From Roseburia sp. (GTDB taxonomy: Bacteria > Bacillota > Clostridia > Lachnospirales > Lachnospiraceae): DNA of 64,000 bases. A program made the translations under genes and the position numbers. The notes beneath the pieces are model-generated. The model had not been told where the DNA came from, made no database searches, and saw nothing but the letters and a program-made list of their open reading frames with translations. The stretch spans positions 62,001-126,000 of the forward strand of contig JAGBEG010000012.1 of NCBI GenBank assembly GCA_017937095.1, in the 5' to 3' direction. Position 1 is the stretch's first letter; the number at the start of each line of letters is the position of its first letter. This document shows positions 26,124 to 35,269 of this stretch, one piece after another.

Positions 26124-27527
26124 TCAGTGTTCTCTCTTCCGCTTAAGCACCGCCGCATTCTCGTCGACCTTTGCCTTGTTCAGCGGATAGACAAACCAGA
26201 GCATGAACGCCACCGCAAAGAAGCCGGCCGCCGGAACGATCGTCGCCGTCGCATACAGTCCATCAAGGACTTTTGCCGTCTGCACAGTCGCAGCGGACTC
26301 ATATCCGATGATTTCAAGCGCCCAGCCGCCGACGCCTCCCGCCAGCGCCTGCCCGACCTTTCTCGCGAAGGAATACACTGCATAGACGGTTCCGTCCTCC
26401 CTGCGCCCGGTCGCGACCTCCTGATCATCAATCACGTCTGTGATATTCGCCCAGATTACCGTATTAAAGAATCCCAGACCAAGATACCCCACAATTGATA
26501 ATCCCAGAAACAGCCACATATTACTAAGATGCAGGAAATACATCAAAGTAAAAACTGCGCCGGAGAGCAGCATTCCCGCCACAGACGCCTCCTTCTTTCC
26601 GAAACGTCTGGAAATCGGCACGCCAAGCGGCGCTACAACAACCAGCATCACCGCCGTGGACAGAAGCGTAAAAATGGAGATTCCCCCTGCGTTTCCGAAA
26701 TAGTCCGGGTAAATATAGTTATTCATCGTGGTGATAAGAAGCTGTGCAAGCAGCAGAAAAATTGCCGCCCCGATGATTCCCAAAAGCGCCCTGTTCTTAA
26801 ATATTGTCCCGAGCGTTGCCCCCAGGGTAACGTCCTTCGCCGCCGCATCCTTTTCCACTGCCACGCGCTCTGTCGTCAGGCGGTAGCAGATCAGATAACA
26901 GGCAACGGCACATACAGAAAATACGCCCGCTACAATCGTAAATGTTGCTCCGCCGCGCACAATCTGATTGCCGTCTGCATCTTTGGTATAAATAAAAAGC
27001 GGCGTGACAACGCCGATCACCAGCCCTGCGAGCGTCGCGCCGATCGACCGGAAAGTAGAGAGCGCCGTCCTGCCGTCTGTCTCCGCTGTGATTGCGGAAG
27101 CCATCGAACCATAAGGAATATTGATCGACGTATAGAAAATACTGCCCCACAGAAGATATGTGACGTACATGTAGATAACTTTCCACGTCATTGACGCCCC
27201 CGCCATTGCCGTCTGGTACATCAGAAAGCTCGACAGCGCGACCGGACCGCACATCCGCCTTAACCAGCAGCGGAACTTCCCGTCCGGCGCGGGCGGCATC
27301 GCATCCACGATACGCCCCATCGTCACATCCGTAAACGCATCCACGAACCGCGCAACTAAAAACAGTGTTCCTACCATGCCGCCGCTGATTCCAAGCACCT
27401 TGGTATAGAACACCATCAAAAAGGAACTCGCAAAGATGAATGTAAAATCATTGCCAAAGTCCCCAAACATATAGCCTATCTTGTCCCGCATGCCAAACGG
27501 GGCATTCGCATTGTTATTTGTCCGCAT
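26124..27527 (-). CDS. GPH-family sugar:cation symporter (MFS)
   Basis: 467-aa, 12-helix transporter. Starts MRTNNNANAPFGMRDKIGYM with the DFGNDFTF block typical of the family and FVDAFTDVTMGRIVD at the second loop. ATG follows TGGAGG. It differs clearly from the symporter at 1-1419. It sits downstream of two diguanylate cyclase genes across 54 bases that contain a 9-bp inverted repeat (CATACTACC/GGTAGTATG). No sugar enzyme is adjacent, so the substrate is unknown. Confidence 0.9.
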   Translation of the reverse strand: MRTNNNANAPFGMRDKIGYMFGDFGNDFTFIFASSFLMVFYTKVLGISGGMVGTLFLVARFVDAFTDVTMGRIVDAMPPAPDGKFRCWLRRMCGPVALSSFLMYQTAMAGASMTWKVIYMYVTYLLWGSIFYTSINIPYGSMASAITAETDGRTALSTFRSIGATLAGLVIGVVTPLFIYTKDADGNQIVRGGATFTIVAGVFSVCAVACYLICYRLTTERVAVEKDAAAKDVTLGATLGTIFKNRALLGIIGAAIFLLLAQLLITTMNNYIYPDYFGNAGGISIFTLLSTAVMLVVVAPLGVPISRRFGKKEASVAGMLLSGAVFTLMYFLHLSNMWLFLGLSIVGYLGLGFFNTVIWANITDVIDDQEVATGRREDGTVYAVYSFARKVGQALAGGVGGWALEIIGYESAATVQTAKVLDGLYATATIVPAAGFFAVAFMLWFVYPLNKAKVDENAAVLKRKREH

Positions 27528-27581
27528 AAGAATCCTCCATACTACCCGCCTATCAGCGATGTCCGTGGTAGTATGACCGGA

Positions 27582-28733
27582 TTATGCCTTTTTTATACCC
27601 TTTTTCTGTTCGTACATACGCGCATCCGCAATCTTAATCAGTTCCTCAACCTCGCAGACTCCGTTCTCGCCATACTGCACGCAGCCGACGCTGACCGCCA
27701 GCTTCCATGGCTGCTCTTCCTGCCAGTCCATGCATGCTACGCTCTCTTTGAACTCCCGGATCCTCGCCCAGACCTCGTCGTCCTCTTTTCCTTTTATAAT
27801 GACGACAAACTCGTCGCCGCCATATCGCGCTAAAAATGCGCTCAAGCCGCCAAATGACTTTTTCAGTTGATCCGCGACCATTTTCAGAACCATATCGCCG
27901 ACGACATGACCATATGTATCATTCACTTTCTTAAACTTATCCACATCCATCAGGATAAAATGGCAGTTCGTTCCCTCCATGCCGCGCTCCTGCAGCGTCT
28001 TTAAGTACTCGTCGAGCCGTCTTCTGTTATTCAGACCGGTAAGACCGTCCTGTGTCACCTGATCCTTCTGAATATTGAGGTACACCGTCAGAAGCGCCAC
28101 CACAACAGCCGCCCAGAACAGATCTATCTTGGGCCAGAAGACCTTTAACACCAAAGCGCCCGCCGGAAGACAGACTGTCGCCGCAAGGCATCTGCATTCC
28201 CGCTTCTTCTCCTGTACCGGCTGTCTGAAAGAGCCCAAAAGCGCCAGAGCGGACGCCGCAAGCAAATATCCCGCTGCCACCGCCGCATACAATTCAAAGA
28301 GGAAGCCTTTCCTGATATAGTTATTCGCATCCACAAAAAACACTGCGCCCGTAAACGGATTCGATACATACAATACCAGCGCACAAAGCAGCGGAATCGC
28401 CGGGATAAGCACCCGCTTTCCATACTGCCCATCGCCGTTCGTCGCTACGTCGCGAACATAAAGCAGCCACAGAAACGCTGCAAATTCCATGATAAAGAAC
28501 GTCGTCAGACCACATATCAAAAGGAGCGAATGCATTCCAAAGGATCTTCTTCCCTGTATCATGCACGCAATCGAATTTGCCCCAAGGAGAATCGCAATCA
28601 GCAGCATAATAAAACGAAGCGCCCTGTTTCTCCACGTATAAGAGAGCGTGCGTTCCGTGTTCAGCCGCATCATGATAATCGCGATCATCGGTATGAGATT
28701 CATCTGCAAATATGTTACTGATTCCACCCGCAT
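27582..28733 (-). CDS. Membrane diguanylate cyclase (GGDEF)
   Basis: 383 aa. Six or seven N-terminal helices (to about residue 210) and a C-terminal GGDEF domain (about 220-375; LTGLNNRRRLDE, ILMDVDKFKKVND, ARYGGDEFVVI). The catalytic GGDEF is intact, so it should make c-di-GMP from two GTP. The RxxD product-inhibition site before the motif is absent (GLSA). AGGAGG precedes the ATG. It is 19 bases downstream of a second GGDEF gene. Confidence 0.92.
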   Translation of the reverse strand: MRVESVTYLQMNLIPMIAIIMMRLNTERTLSYTWRNRALRFIMLLIAILLGANSIACMIQGRRSFGMHSLLLICGLTTFFIMEFAAFLWLLYVRDVATNGDGQYGKRVLIPAIPLLCALVLYVSNPFTGAVFFVDANNYIRKGFLFELYAAVAAGYLLAASALALLGSFRQPVQEKKRECRCLAATVCLPAGALVLKVFWPKIDLFWAAVVVALLTVYLNIQKDQVTQDGLTGLNNRRRLDEYLKTLQERGMEGTNCHFILMDVDKFKKVNDTYGHVVGDMVLKMVADQLKKSFGGLSAFLARYGGDEFVVIIKGKEDDEVWARIREFKESVACMDWQEEQPWKLAVSVGCVQYGENGVCEVEELIKIADARMYEQKKGIKKA

Positions 28734-28752
28734 TGCCTCCTGTGAACGATTC

Positions 28753-29901
28753 CTAACCCCGCGTCTTCTTCTTCCTTACCTTCTCCGCATACATCCGCTT
28801 ATCCGCTTCCTTGATCAGATTCTCTGCTCTCCGCCCTGCCTCATGCCAGAACGCATATCCAACGCTCAGGGAGAGTTCATAAGACTTCTTGCGGTTCGCA
28901 TTGAACTTCTCCACCTCGGTCTGAATCTTCTCAATTGCCGCGCCGACTTCCTTCTCGTCAAACCAGTCCCCGATTATCACAAATTCGTCGCCGCCATAAC
29001 GCGCAAGAAGCGCCCTGTCCCTTCCAAAGACATGACGCAGTATATCCGCGGTCTCCCAGAGCGCCTCATCTCCGACCGCATGTCCCATCTGGTCGTTAAT
29101 ACGCTTGAAATCATCCACGTCGATCATCAAAAGTCCCCACTCGTGCTCGGGGTACAGCTCAATCTTCTTAGCGAGCTGCGCATCAAACTCCCTGCGGTTG
29201 TTAAGCCCCGTAAGTCCGTCTGTTGTAATCTGATGGTTCTGTGTATTGATATAGATAAAAAGAATCGACAGTGCAAAGCACGGTCCCGTCGTCCACCAGC
29301 CCTTTGCAAAATGCTGAATGGTAATGCCGCAGAGCGCGCCTATGCCAAACCCCAGCATATAGGTAACTTCTCTGCGCCCCTCCTTGGAAACCTCATGCGA
29401 ATAAGCACTCGCCACAACAGCCACGCTTCCGATAAGGAATAAAATTCCCACCATATTCGGAAGTGCTTCCAGTTGTCCGCTCCTGTAATAGCCTGCCCTG
29501 GAGATAAAGAATATGCTGTGCGTCCACGGCGTTATAAGTATGAGAAACGCAGTAAGCACAGCGCCACCAAACGTCATATAGCGCGCTGCATCCAGCCACG
29601 GTCCCGGATTCCTGACTTCAAGCTTGCGGCACACATACATCAGCCAGACAAACGGTACTGCGACCACAAGCAGCATATGGATGATGTGGAACACATACTG
29701 CCCGGAAATCGGTACTCTGTGCAGACTCTGCAAGCCATAACGCAAAATATCCGCCACCATCAGCGCGATCGCCAGAATTGTCAGCATGTTGAACAGCCGG
29801 TTTCCTGAGGTTCTGTCCTCCCGCTTGTGATTGTTGACATAAATAGTGAGGAGTATCGCAATCGGAAATAAATTAATACTCAGATGTGTTATTAATTCCA
29901 T
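28753..29901 (-). CDS. Membrane diguanylate cyclase (GGDEF), second copy
   Basis: 382 aa with the same layout as its neighbour: seven-helix sensor (about 5-215) and GGDEF domain (LTGLNNRREFDA, LLMIDVDDFKRIND, ARYGGDEFVII). The RxxD inhibition site is also missing (RDRA). I chose the ATG at 29901 (MELITHLS), which has GAGGAGG six bases upstream, over a longer frame that includes the promoter leader. The two proteins look like an old tandem duplication. Confidence 0.92.
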   Translation of the reverse strand: MELITHLSINLFPIAILLTIYVNNHKREDRTSGNRLFNMLTILAIALMVADILRYGLQSLHRVPISGQYVFHIIHMLLVVAVPFVWLMYVCRKLEVRNPGPWLDAARYMTFGGAVLTAFLILITPWTHSIFFISRAGYYRSGQLEALPNMVGILFLIGSVAVVASAYSHEVSKEGRREVTYMLGFGIGALCGITIQHFAKGWWTTGPCFALSILFIYINTQNHQITTDGLTGLNNRREFDAQLAKKIELYPEHEWGLLMIDVDDFKRINDQMGHAVGDEALWETADILRHVFGRDRALLARYGGDEFVIIGDWFDEKEVGAAIEKIQTEVEKFNANRKKSYELSLSVGYAFWHEAGRRAENLIKEADKRMYAEKVRKKKTRG

Positions 29902-30005
29902 ATCGCTCCTCCTCACTTTTGTATCTGCTATGCCATGGGTGTGCGCATGGGCGCTCACGGCAAATGCCACGGACGCTTTGCGTTTATGGCATAATATCTG
30001 GCGAT

Positions 30006-30034
30006 ATTATATCATTTTTTCGGCTTTCTGTCAG
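30006..30034 (-). promoter_or_regulatory. Promoter of the GGDEF gene pair
   Basis: Minus-strand -35 CTGACA (30029-30034), 17-base spacer, -10 TATAAT (30006-30011). The ~100-base leader holds two hairpins (AATATC-GCCA-GATATT, and TGCCA/TGGCA enclosing ACGC-AAA-GCGT). It does not match the c-di-GMP-I riboswitch. Confidence 0.65.
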
Positions 30035-30082
30035 TATTTTCTGCATTTCTTTTGTATACTTTTCAGTCCTGCGATCCGGCGT

Positions 30083-32077
30083 TTACTGATACTTTCTGCG
30101 GAACTGCACCGGTGTCATCTCATATGCCTTCTTAAACAGCCGGTTGAAATGCTCCACATTCTCATAGCCCACATATGCGGCAATCGACTCCACGGTCTGG
30201 TTCGTCTCCTTTAACATCGTGCGCGCCTTTTTCATCCTCGCCTTTTTCACTGCATCCTGAAACGTCATGCCCGACTTTTCTTTGATATACTTGGACAGGT
30301 ACGGCTTCGACAGATTAAAATTGTCCGCCAGCACATCCAGCGTCACATCCGCATAGTGATTCTGGATATAATTCATGATATCGACGATGCGCTCCTCGCG
30401 CCCCTCGACGATATTCTCGCTCTTTACCATCTTATTTGCAGCGGACACCAGCGCCGCAATGGAGCTCTTGATAATATCCTCGTCAATGCCGACTCCCCAG
30501 AATTTTCTGCCCTTGCAGATGATCTCCACATATGCCGCCGCTTTGGAGGAGGAACCTTCCGAAATCGCGTGCTCCTGATAGGTCGCAAGCTCATAGCTCA
30601 CGCCAAAATACATCTTGATGGCATTGCTGACCGCATCAAGGCGTCCGTTTCCGGTCGTCTCGATCGTGCGTCTTTCTTTGTTCTGCTCAATCGTCACCTT
30701 CGCGGTAATTCCGTCCTTCTGCTCGAAGTGGCACTCCGGAATATGGAAAATATCGCTGATATTGATGTAGTGCTCCTCGAAAATGCGGTAAATCGCATCC
30801 GGTGAAAGCTCCTGATGACGGCGGTCTGATACGCCCTTCACCAGATAACCTACCTCCTCTTTCATCTTATCCGGCAATGCCATACCGAAATTCTGCTTTA
30901 AGATGAAGGCAACGCCGCCCTTGCCGGACTGGCTGTTGATGCGGATCACATCGGACTCATACTCTCTTCCGACATCCTTCGGGTCGATCGGCAGATACGG
31001 CACATCCCAGCGCTCCCCGCTCTTTCCGGCTTCTCTCCATGCCATTCCCTTGGAAATCGCATCCTGATGCGAACCGGAAAATGCGGTAAATACCAGATCG
31101 CCCGCATAAGGCGTGCGCTCATATACCTTCATGCCCGTAAACCGCTCGTATTTCTCACGGATCGGGTTGATATTGGAAAAATCAAGCTTCGGGTCAACGC
31201 CATGGCACACCATGTTCATTGCGACCGTCACAATGTCCACATTTCCGGTACGCTCTCCGTTTCCGAACAGAGTTCCCTCCACGCGGTCCGCGCCTGCGAG
31301 GATGCCGAACTCCGCATCGCTGATGCCGCAGCCCCTGTCATTGTGCGGGTGAACGCTCAGAATGACGTTATCGCGGTATTTCAAATGCTTATGTATATAC
31401 TCGATCTGGCATGCGAACACATGCGGCATCGCGATCTGTACCGTCGTTGGAATGTTGATGATCGCCTTGTGCTCTGCATCCGGCTGCCATACGTCCAATA
31501 CCGCATTGCAGACCTCAACGGCATAATCAACCTCTGTTCCCGGGAAGCTCTCCGGGCTGTACTCGAAGGTAAAGTTGCCGTCCGTCTCCGCCGCAAGATT
31601 CTTAAGCAGGACCGCTCCGTCAACCGCAAGCTGTTTGACCTCTTCCTTGCTCTTCTTAAAGACCTGCTCACGCTGTGCGACAGATGTAGAGTTGTACAGA
31701 TGAATCACAGCATGCGGCGCGCCCTTTACCGCCTCAAAAGTCTTCCTTATAATATGCTCTCTTGCCTGCGTCAGAACCTGAACGGTGACATCATCCGGTA
31801 TCATGTTCTGCTCGATCAACGCCCGCATAAAATTGTATTCTGTGTCCGACGCCGCCGGGAAGCCGACCTCAATCTCCTTAAAGCCGATATCCACAAGCAT
31901 CTGGAAAAACTCCAGCTTCTCGTCAAGTCCCATCGGCTCAATCAGCGCCTGATTCCCGTCTCTTAAGTCCACACTGCACCAGATTGGCGGCTTTTCAATG
32001 CTGTCCTTTTTCACCCAGTCATATGTCACCTCCGGCGGCATGAAGTAAGATTTTCCGTATTTTGCTGCAATATTCAT
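30083..32077 (-). CDS. 2-isopropylmalate synthase fused to an AraC-type DNA-binding domain
   Basis: 664 aa in one uninterrupted frame. Residues ~30-310 are the LeuA TIM barrel with WCSVDLRDGNQ (metal Asp) and SVHPHNDRG (HxH metal ligands). Residues ~440-550 are the LeuA regulatory dimer domain that binds leucine in relatives. Residues ~561-664 are a complete AraC double HTH (VLADNFNLSKPYLSKYIKEK, IAAYVGYENVEHFNRLFKKA, TPVQFRRKYQ). Ordinary LeuA of this type ends near 550-560. The first leucine-pathway step therefore appears physically joined to a DNA-binding module. ATG at 32077 follows AGGAGG. No other leu gene is adjacent, and there is no T-box in the leader. Confidence 0.93.
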   Translation of the reverse strand: MNIAAKYGKSYFMPPEVTYDWVKKDSIEKPPIWCSVDLRDGNQALIEPMGLDEKLEFFQMLVDIGFKEIEVGFPAASDTEYNFMRALIEQNMIPDDVTVQVLTQAREHIIRKTFEAVKGAPHAVIHLYNSTSVAQREQVFKKSKEEVKQLAVDGAVLLKNLAAETDGNFTFEYSPESFPGTEVDYAVEVCNAVLDVWQPDAEHKAIINIPTTVQIAMPHVFACQIEYIHKHLKYRDNVILSVHPHNDRGCGISDAEFGILAGADRVEGTLFGNGERTGNVDIVTVAMNMVCHGVDPKLDFSNINPIREKYERFTGMKVYERTPYAGDLVFTAFSGSHQDAISKGMAWREAGKSGERWDVPYLPIDPKDVGREYESDVIRINSQSGKGGVAFILKQNFGMALPDKMKEEVGYLVKGVSDRRHQELSPDAIYRIFEEHYINISDIFHIPECHFEQKDGITAKVTIEQNKERRTIETTGNGRLDAVSNAIKMYFGVSYELATYQEHAISEGSSSKAAAYVEIICKGRKFWGVGIDEDIIKSSIAALVSAANKMVKSENIVEGREERIVDIMNYIQNHYADVTLDVLADNFNLSKPYLSKYIKEKSGMTFQDAVKKARMKKARTMLKETNQTVESIAAYVGYENVEHFNRLFKKAYEMTPVQFRRKYQ

Positions 32078-32194
32078 ATTTTCCTCCTGTTACTTCCCTC
32101 TATGTTCCTACAGCCGGAGCGATATCCCCCTGCAGTGAAAATAATTCAAGAAAGTTGATTTCTATTATTTATTTTGTATATACTATCATACGAA

Positions 32195-32217
32195 ACGCAC
32201 CGATGCAAGGTGCGTTT
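32195..32217. terminator. Terminator between nth and leuA
   Basis: AACGCACC-GATGCAA-GGTGCGTT with TTTATC on the plus strand and GTTTCG on the minus strand. It separates the nth transcript from the leuA promoter region. Confidence 0.65.
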
Positions 32218-32239
32218 TTATCAAATAGATTGATTTATT

Positions 32240-32887
32240 TTATCCTTTCTTTTCCACTCCGGCTTTTTTGCAGATCTCATTCAGGCAGCATTCCTCACAA
32301 TGCGGCGCAGTACGCGCCGTGCAGACCTCGCGTCCGTGGTCTACGAGCCTATGGCAGAAATCATTGCTCTCCTCCGGGGGAATCAACTTCCAGAGCGCCA
32401 TTTCCACCTTCTTCGGCTCCTTGATTCCGTCGACAAGCCCCATCCTGTTTACAAGACGGATGCAGTGCGTATCCGTCACAATCGCAGGCTTGCCGAAGAC
32501 GTCTCCCATAATCAGGTTCGCGCTCTTCCTTCCGACGCCCGGAAGCGCGAGGAGCGCGTCAAAGTCCCCGGGCACTCTGCCCTGATACTGTTCCTGCAAT
32601 ATCTTCATACAGGCGCTGATATCCCGCGCCTTGCTGTGTCCTAATCCGCACGGCTTAACGATCCGCTCGATATCCTCCACATCCGCCGCCGCAAGCGCCG
32701 CCACATCGGGATATTCCTTATATAAATCCTGCACCACCACATTGACCCTGGCATCGGTGCACTGCGCCGCCAGCCGGACGCTCACCAAAAGCTTCCACGC
32801 GTCATCGTAGTCTAATGTGCACCCGGTGTCCGGGTACGCCGTCTTCAACCGCTCTATGATCTGTAATGCAAGCTCCTTTTTTCTCAT
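32240..32887 (-). CDS. nth: Endonuclease III
   Basis: 215-aa DNA glycosylase/AP lyase for oxidised pyrimidines. Helix-hairpin-helix LPGVGRKSANL with the catalytic Lys, catalytic Asp in VTDTHCIR, and a C-terminal [4Fe-4S] site. The cysteine spacing reads C-x7-C-x2-C-x5-C, one residue longer than the usual first gap. ATG at 32887 has GGAGCGG upstream. The 151-base region to the next gene upstream is a short-repeat tract. Confidence 0.93.
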   Translation of the reverse strand: MRKKELALQIIERLKTAYPDTGCTLDYDDAWKLLVSVRLAAQCTDARVNVVVQDLYKEYPDVAALAAADVEDIERIVKPCGLGHSKARDISACMKILQEQYQGRVPGDFDALLALPGVGRKSANLIMGDVFGKPAIVTDTHCIRLVNRMGLVDGIKEPKKVEMALWKLIPPEESNDFCHRLVDHGREVCTARTAPHCEECCLNEICKKAGVEKKG

Positions 32888-32900
32888 ATTCCGCTCCTGC

Positions 32901-33003
32901 CTTTCTGCTGTCTGCTGTCTGCCGTCTTCTGTCTTGCTGTCTTCTGTCTGCTATCTTCTGTCTGCCGTCTTCTGTCTGCCGTCTTCTGTCTGCTATTTTC
33001 TGT
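32901..33003. repeat. Polypyrimidine 14-bp short-repeat tract
   Basis: About seven degenerate copies of a 14-base unit close to CTGTCTGCCGTCTT fill the gap between nth and the alkyltransferase-family gene. Units vary by one or two bases and by small indels. There are no spacers of constant length, so it is not a CRISPR. Confidence 0.92.
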
Positions 33004-33038
33004 CATGAATCATGCTCTGCGCTCCGCCGCGCGCGTCT

Positions 33039-33356
33039 TCAAAATGTCAGCTTCTTCCACTGGTAGCGCTCCATGTCCACATGGTTATCCACCACGCGCA
33101 CGCCCTCCGCCTCAAGCAGTAATTTCTGCTGATTCACACCGCCGAACGCAAATGCATCAGAAAGCCTTCCCTCTTTATTTACCACACGGTAGCACGGGAT
33201 GCCTTCGGGATCGGGGTTCACGTGAAGCGCATACCCGACCACCCGCGCCCATCTCGGATTGCCCGCAAGCGCCGCCACCTGTCCGTAGCTTGCCACGCAG
33301 CCGCGCGGAATCTGTTTTACGACCTCATATATTTTCTCATAGGAATTCTGGCTCAT
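33039..33356 (-). CDS. MGMT-family DNA alkyltransferase-like protein
   Basis: 105 aa, the C-terminal DNA-binding and active-site domain only. It has RGCVASYGQVA (HTH) and IPCYRVVN, keeping the acceptor cysteine of O6-alkylguanine transferases with Tyr in place of the usual His. It may repair alkylated DNA or act as a lesion-binding protein like the ATL group. It begins with ATG at 33356. Being next to nth suggests a small DNA-repair unit. Confidence 0.85.
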   Translation of the reverse strand: MSQNSYEKIYEVVKQIPRGCVASYGQVAALAGNPRWARVVGYALHVNPDPEGIPCYRVVNKEGRLSDAFAFGGVNQQKLLLEAEGVRVVDNHVDMERYQWKKLTF

Positions 33357-33554
33357 GATGCTCCTCCCCTCGCGCTTTCTATTTTACCACATTTGTTGAC
33401 AATTTTTTTGTATTTTTGCGCAATCATACCTTGCAGATATTTCCATGCAGTGATAGAATTTTATCTTGTGTGTTTATAAATTTTTAATAATTATTTTATA
33501 CTTTATACAGAATATAAGCGTTTTCGAAGCGTTTGGTTCTGTGAGGAGGATTTT

Positions 33555-35201
33555 ATGAATGAACTAAAGCCAAAATTGTTTGACGTCATGAAGGGGTACA
33601 CGAAAGCGCAGTGCATCCGCGACATTATTTCCGGTATCATCGTGGCAATCATTGCCCTGCCGCTCTCTATCGCGCTGGCAATCGCATCCGGCGTCAGCCC
33701 GGAGCAGGGTCTTTATACCGCGATCATTGCCGGATTCTTTATCTCGTTTTTCGGCGGAAGCCGTGTGCAAATCGGCGGTCCGACTGCTGCATTCGTTGTC
33801 ATCATCTACGGGATCGTCACAGAGCATGGCACCGACGGACTGATTATCGCCACCATACTCGCCGGCATTATCCTTATTATTATGGGCTTCTGCCATTTCG
33901 GCTCGCTGATCAAGTACATTCCCTATACGATTACGACCGGATTTACCTGCGGTATCGCAGTAACGCTCTTCGTCGGACAGCTCAAAGATTTCCTCGGGCT
34001 CTCCATGGAGAGCGTACCGTCCGCGTTTCTGGATAAGGTGATTGCCTATGCAAGACATATCACAACAATCAACTGGATGGCTCTCGGCGTGGGACTTGCC
34101 GCAATCGTGATTATGCTGCTCTGGCCGAAGGTCACCGACAAGATTCCGGGATCTTTAATCGCGATTATCGCAACGACAGCATTCGTCTATTTTACAGAGC
34201 TTCCGGTCAACACGATCGGCAGCGTCTACGGCGAACTGTCGTCTTCCTTCCCGGCGTTTCATGCTCCTTCGCTCTCCATGAAGCTCGTGCAGGAAATGCT
34301 TTCCCCGGCATTCACAATCGCCATCTTAGCCGGTATCGAGTCCCTGCTCTCCGCAGTCGTATCTGACGGTATGATCGGCGACACCCACAAGTCCAACGCC
34401 GAGCTGATCGGTCAGGGTCTGGGAAATGTTTTCTCCGGTCTCTTCGGCGGCATCCCTGCCACCGGCGCGATTGCGAGAACCGCTGCAAACGTAAGGAACG
34501 GCGGGCGCACCCCGATTGCAGGTATCGTGCATTGTCTGACCTTAACCGTTATCCTGCTCGTACTGATGCCTCTCGCCGCACTGATTCCGATGACGACGCT
34601 CGCCGCCGTACTCTTAATCGTTGCCGCAAACATGGCAGACTGGACTTCCTTTCTGCGCCTGTGCAAAACCGCGCCCAAAAGCGATGTTATCGTACTGGTT
34701 GCCACGTTCTTTCTGACGGTGTTCTTCGATCTCGTCGTTGCAATCGAGGTCGGCGTTGTGCTCGCCTCTCTTCTGTTCATGAAGCGCATGGCGGAGACCG
34801 CAGACGTCAAGTCATGGAAATATACGGAACAGCCGGACGTCACTCCGGGCGAAGCGGAAAAGCTGCGTGCCATCCCCCGCAGCATCCGCGTGTTTGAAAT
34901 CAGCGGTCCGCTGTTCTTTGCCGCTGCCGACCAGCTTCTGGCGATCAACAGCAAGCAGTACACGCGGGTAATCATCATCCGTATGCGAAGCGTACCCGCA
35001 ATGGACGCAAGCGCAATGAAATCCTTGCGCGAGCTTGCCGACCGCGCGAAAAAGAAGAATATCACCCTGATTTTCTCGCATGTCAACGACCAGCCGATGT
35101 CTGTCATGCAAAAGGACGGCTTCGTGGAGTACGTCGGCAGGGAAAATTTCCGCTCGAATATTGTAGAAGCGCTCGATTACGCGGAAAGCCTTCTGAAATA
35201 A
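33555..35201 (+). CDS. SulP-family anion transporter with STAS domain
   Basis: 548 aa. About 11-14 membrane helices (to residue ~410; ASGVSPEQGLYTAIIAGF, GGSRVQIGGPTAAF are family blocks) and a cytoplasmic STAS domain (about 435-548, VPAMDASAMKSL). It moves sulfate, bicarbonate or other anions. Substrate is not readable. ATG follows GAGGAGG. Monocistronic, with a terminator at 35215-35254. Confidence 0.92.
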   Translation: MNELKPKLFDVMKGYTKAQCIRDIISGIIVAIIALPLSIALAIASGVSPEQGLYTAIIAGFFISFFGGSRVQIGGPTAAFVVIIYGIVTEHGTDGLIIATILAGIILIIMGFCHFGSLIKYIPYTITTGFTCGIAVTLFVGQLKDFLGLSMESVPSAFLDKVIAYARHITTINWMALGVGLAAIVIMLLWPKVTDKIPGSLIAIIATTAFVYFTELPVNTIGSVYGELSSSFPAFHAPSLSMKLVQEMLSPAFTIAILAGIESLLSAVVSDGMIGDTHKSNAELIGQGLGNVFSGLFGGIPATGAIARTAANVRNGGRTPIAGIVHCLTLTVILLVLMPLAALIPMTTLAAVLLIVAANMADWTSFLRLCKTAPKSDVIVLVATFFLTVFFDLVVAIEVGVVLASLLFMKRMAETADVKSWKYTEQPDVTPGEAEKLRAIPRSIRVFEISGPLFFAAADQLLAINSKQYTRVIIIRMRSVPAMDASAMKSLRELADRAKKKNITLIFSHVNDQPMSVMQKDGFVEYVGRENFRSNIVEALDYAESLLK

Positions 35202-35214
35202 ATATTTGTCCACC

Positions 35215-35254
35215 AAAAAGGATGTTCTCCGGTACTCCCGGGAACATCCTTTTT
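35215..35254. terminator. Bidirectional terminator
   Basis: AAAAAGGATGTTC pairs perfectly with GAACATCCTTTTT around a GC-rich loop. It ends the SulP gene and the convergent membrane-protein gene. Confidence 0.9.
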
Positions 35255-35269
35255 CATGTATAAATCCTA

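Noticed and set aside
29902-30005. c-di-GMP riboswitch ahead of the GGDEF genes
   Set aside because: An ACGCAAAGC string is present but sits in a simple hairpin. The other conserved GEMM parts are absent.
32078-32240. Leucine T-box or leader peptide before leuA
   Set aside because: No T-box core or run of Leu codons was seen; only a terminator of the upstream gene and AT-rich sequence.
32901-33003. Possible CRISPR array
   Set aside because: Units are 14 bases, degenerate and directly adjacent, with no spacers.
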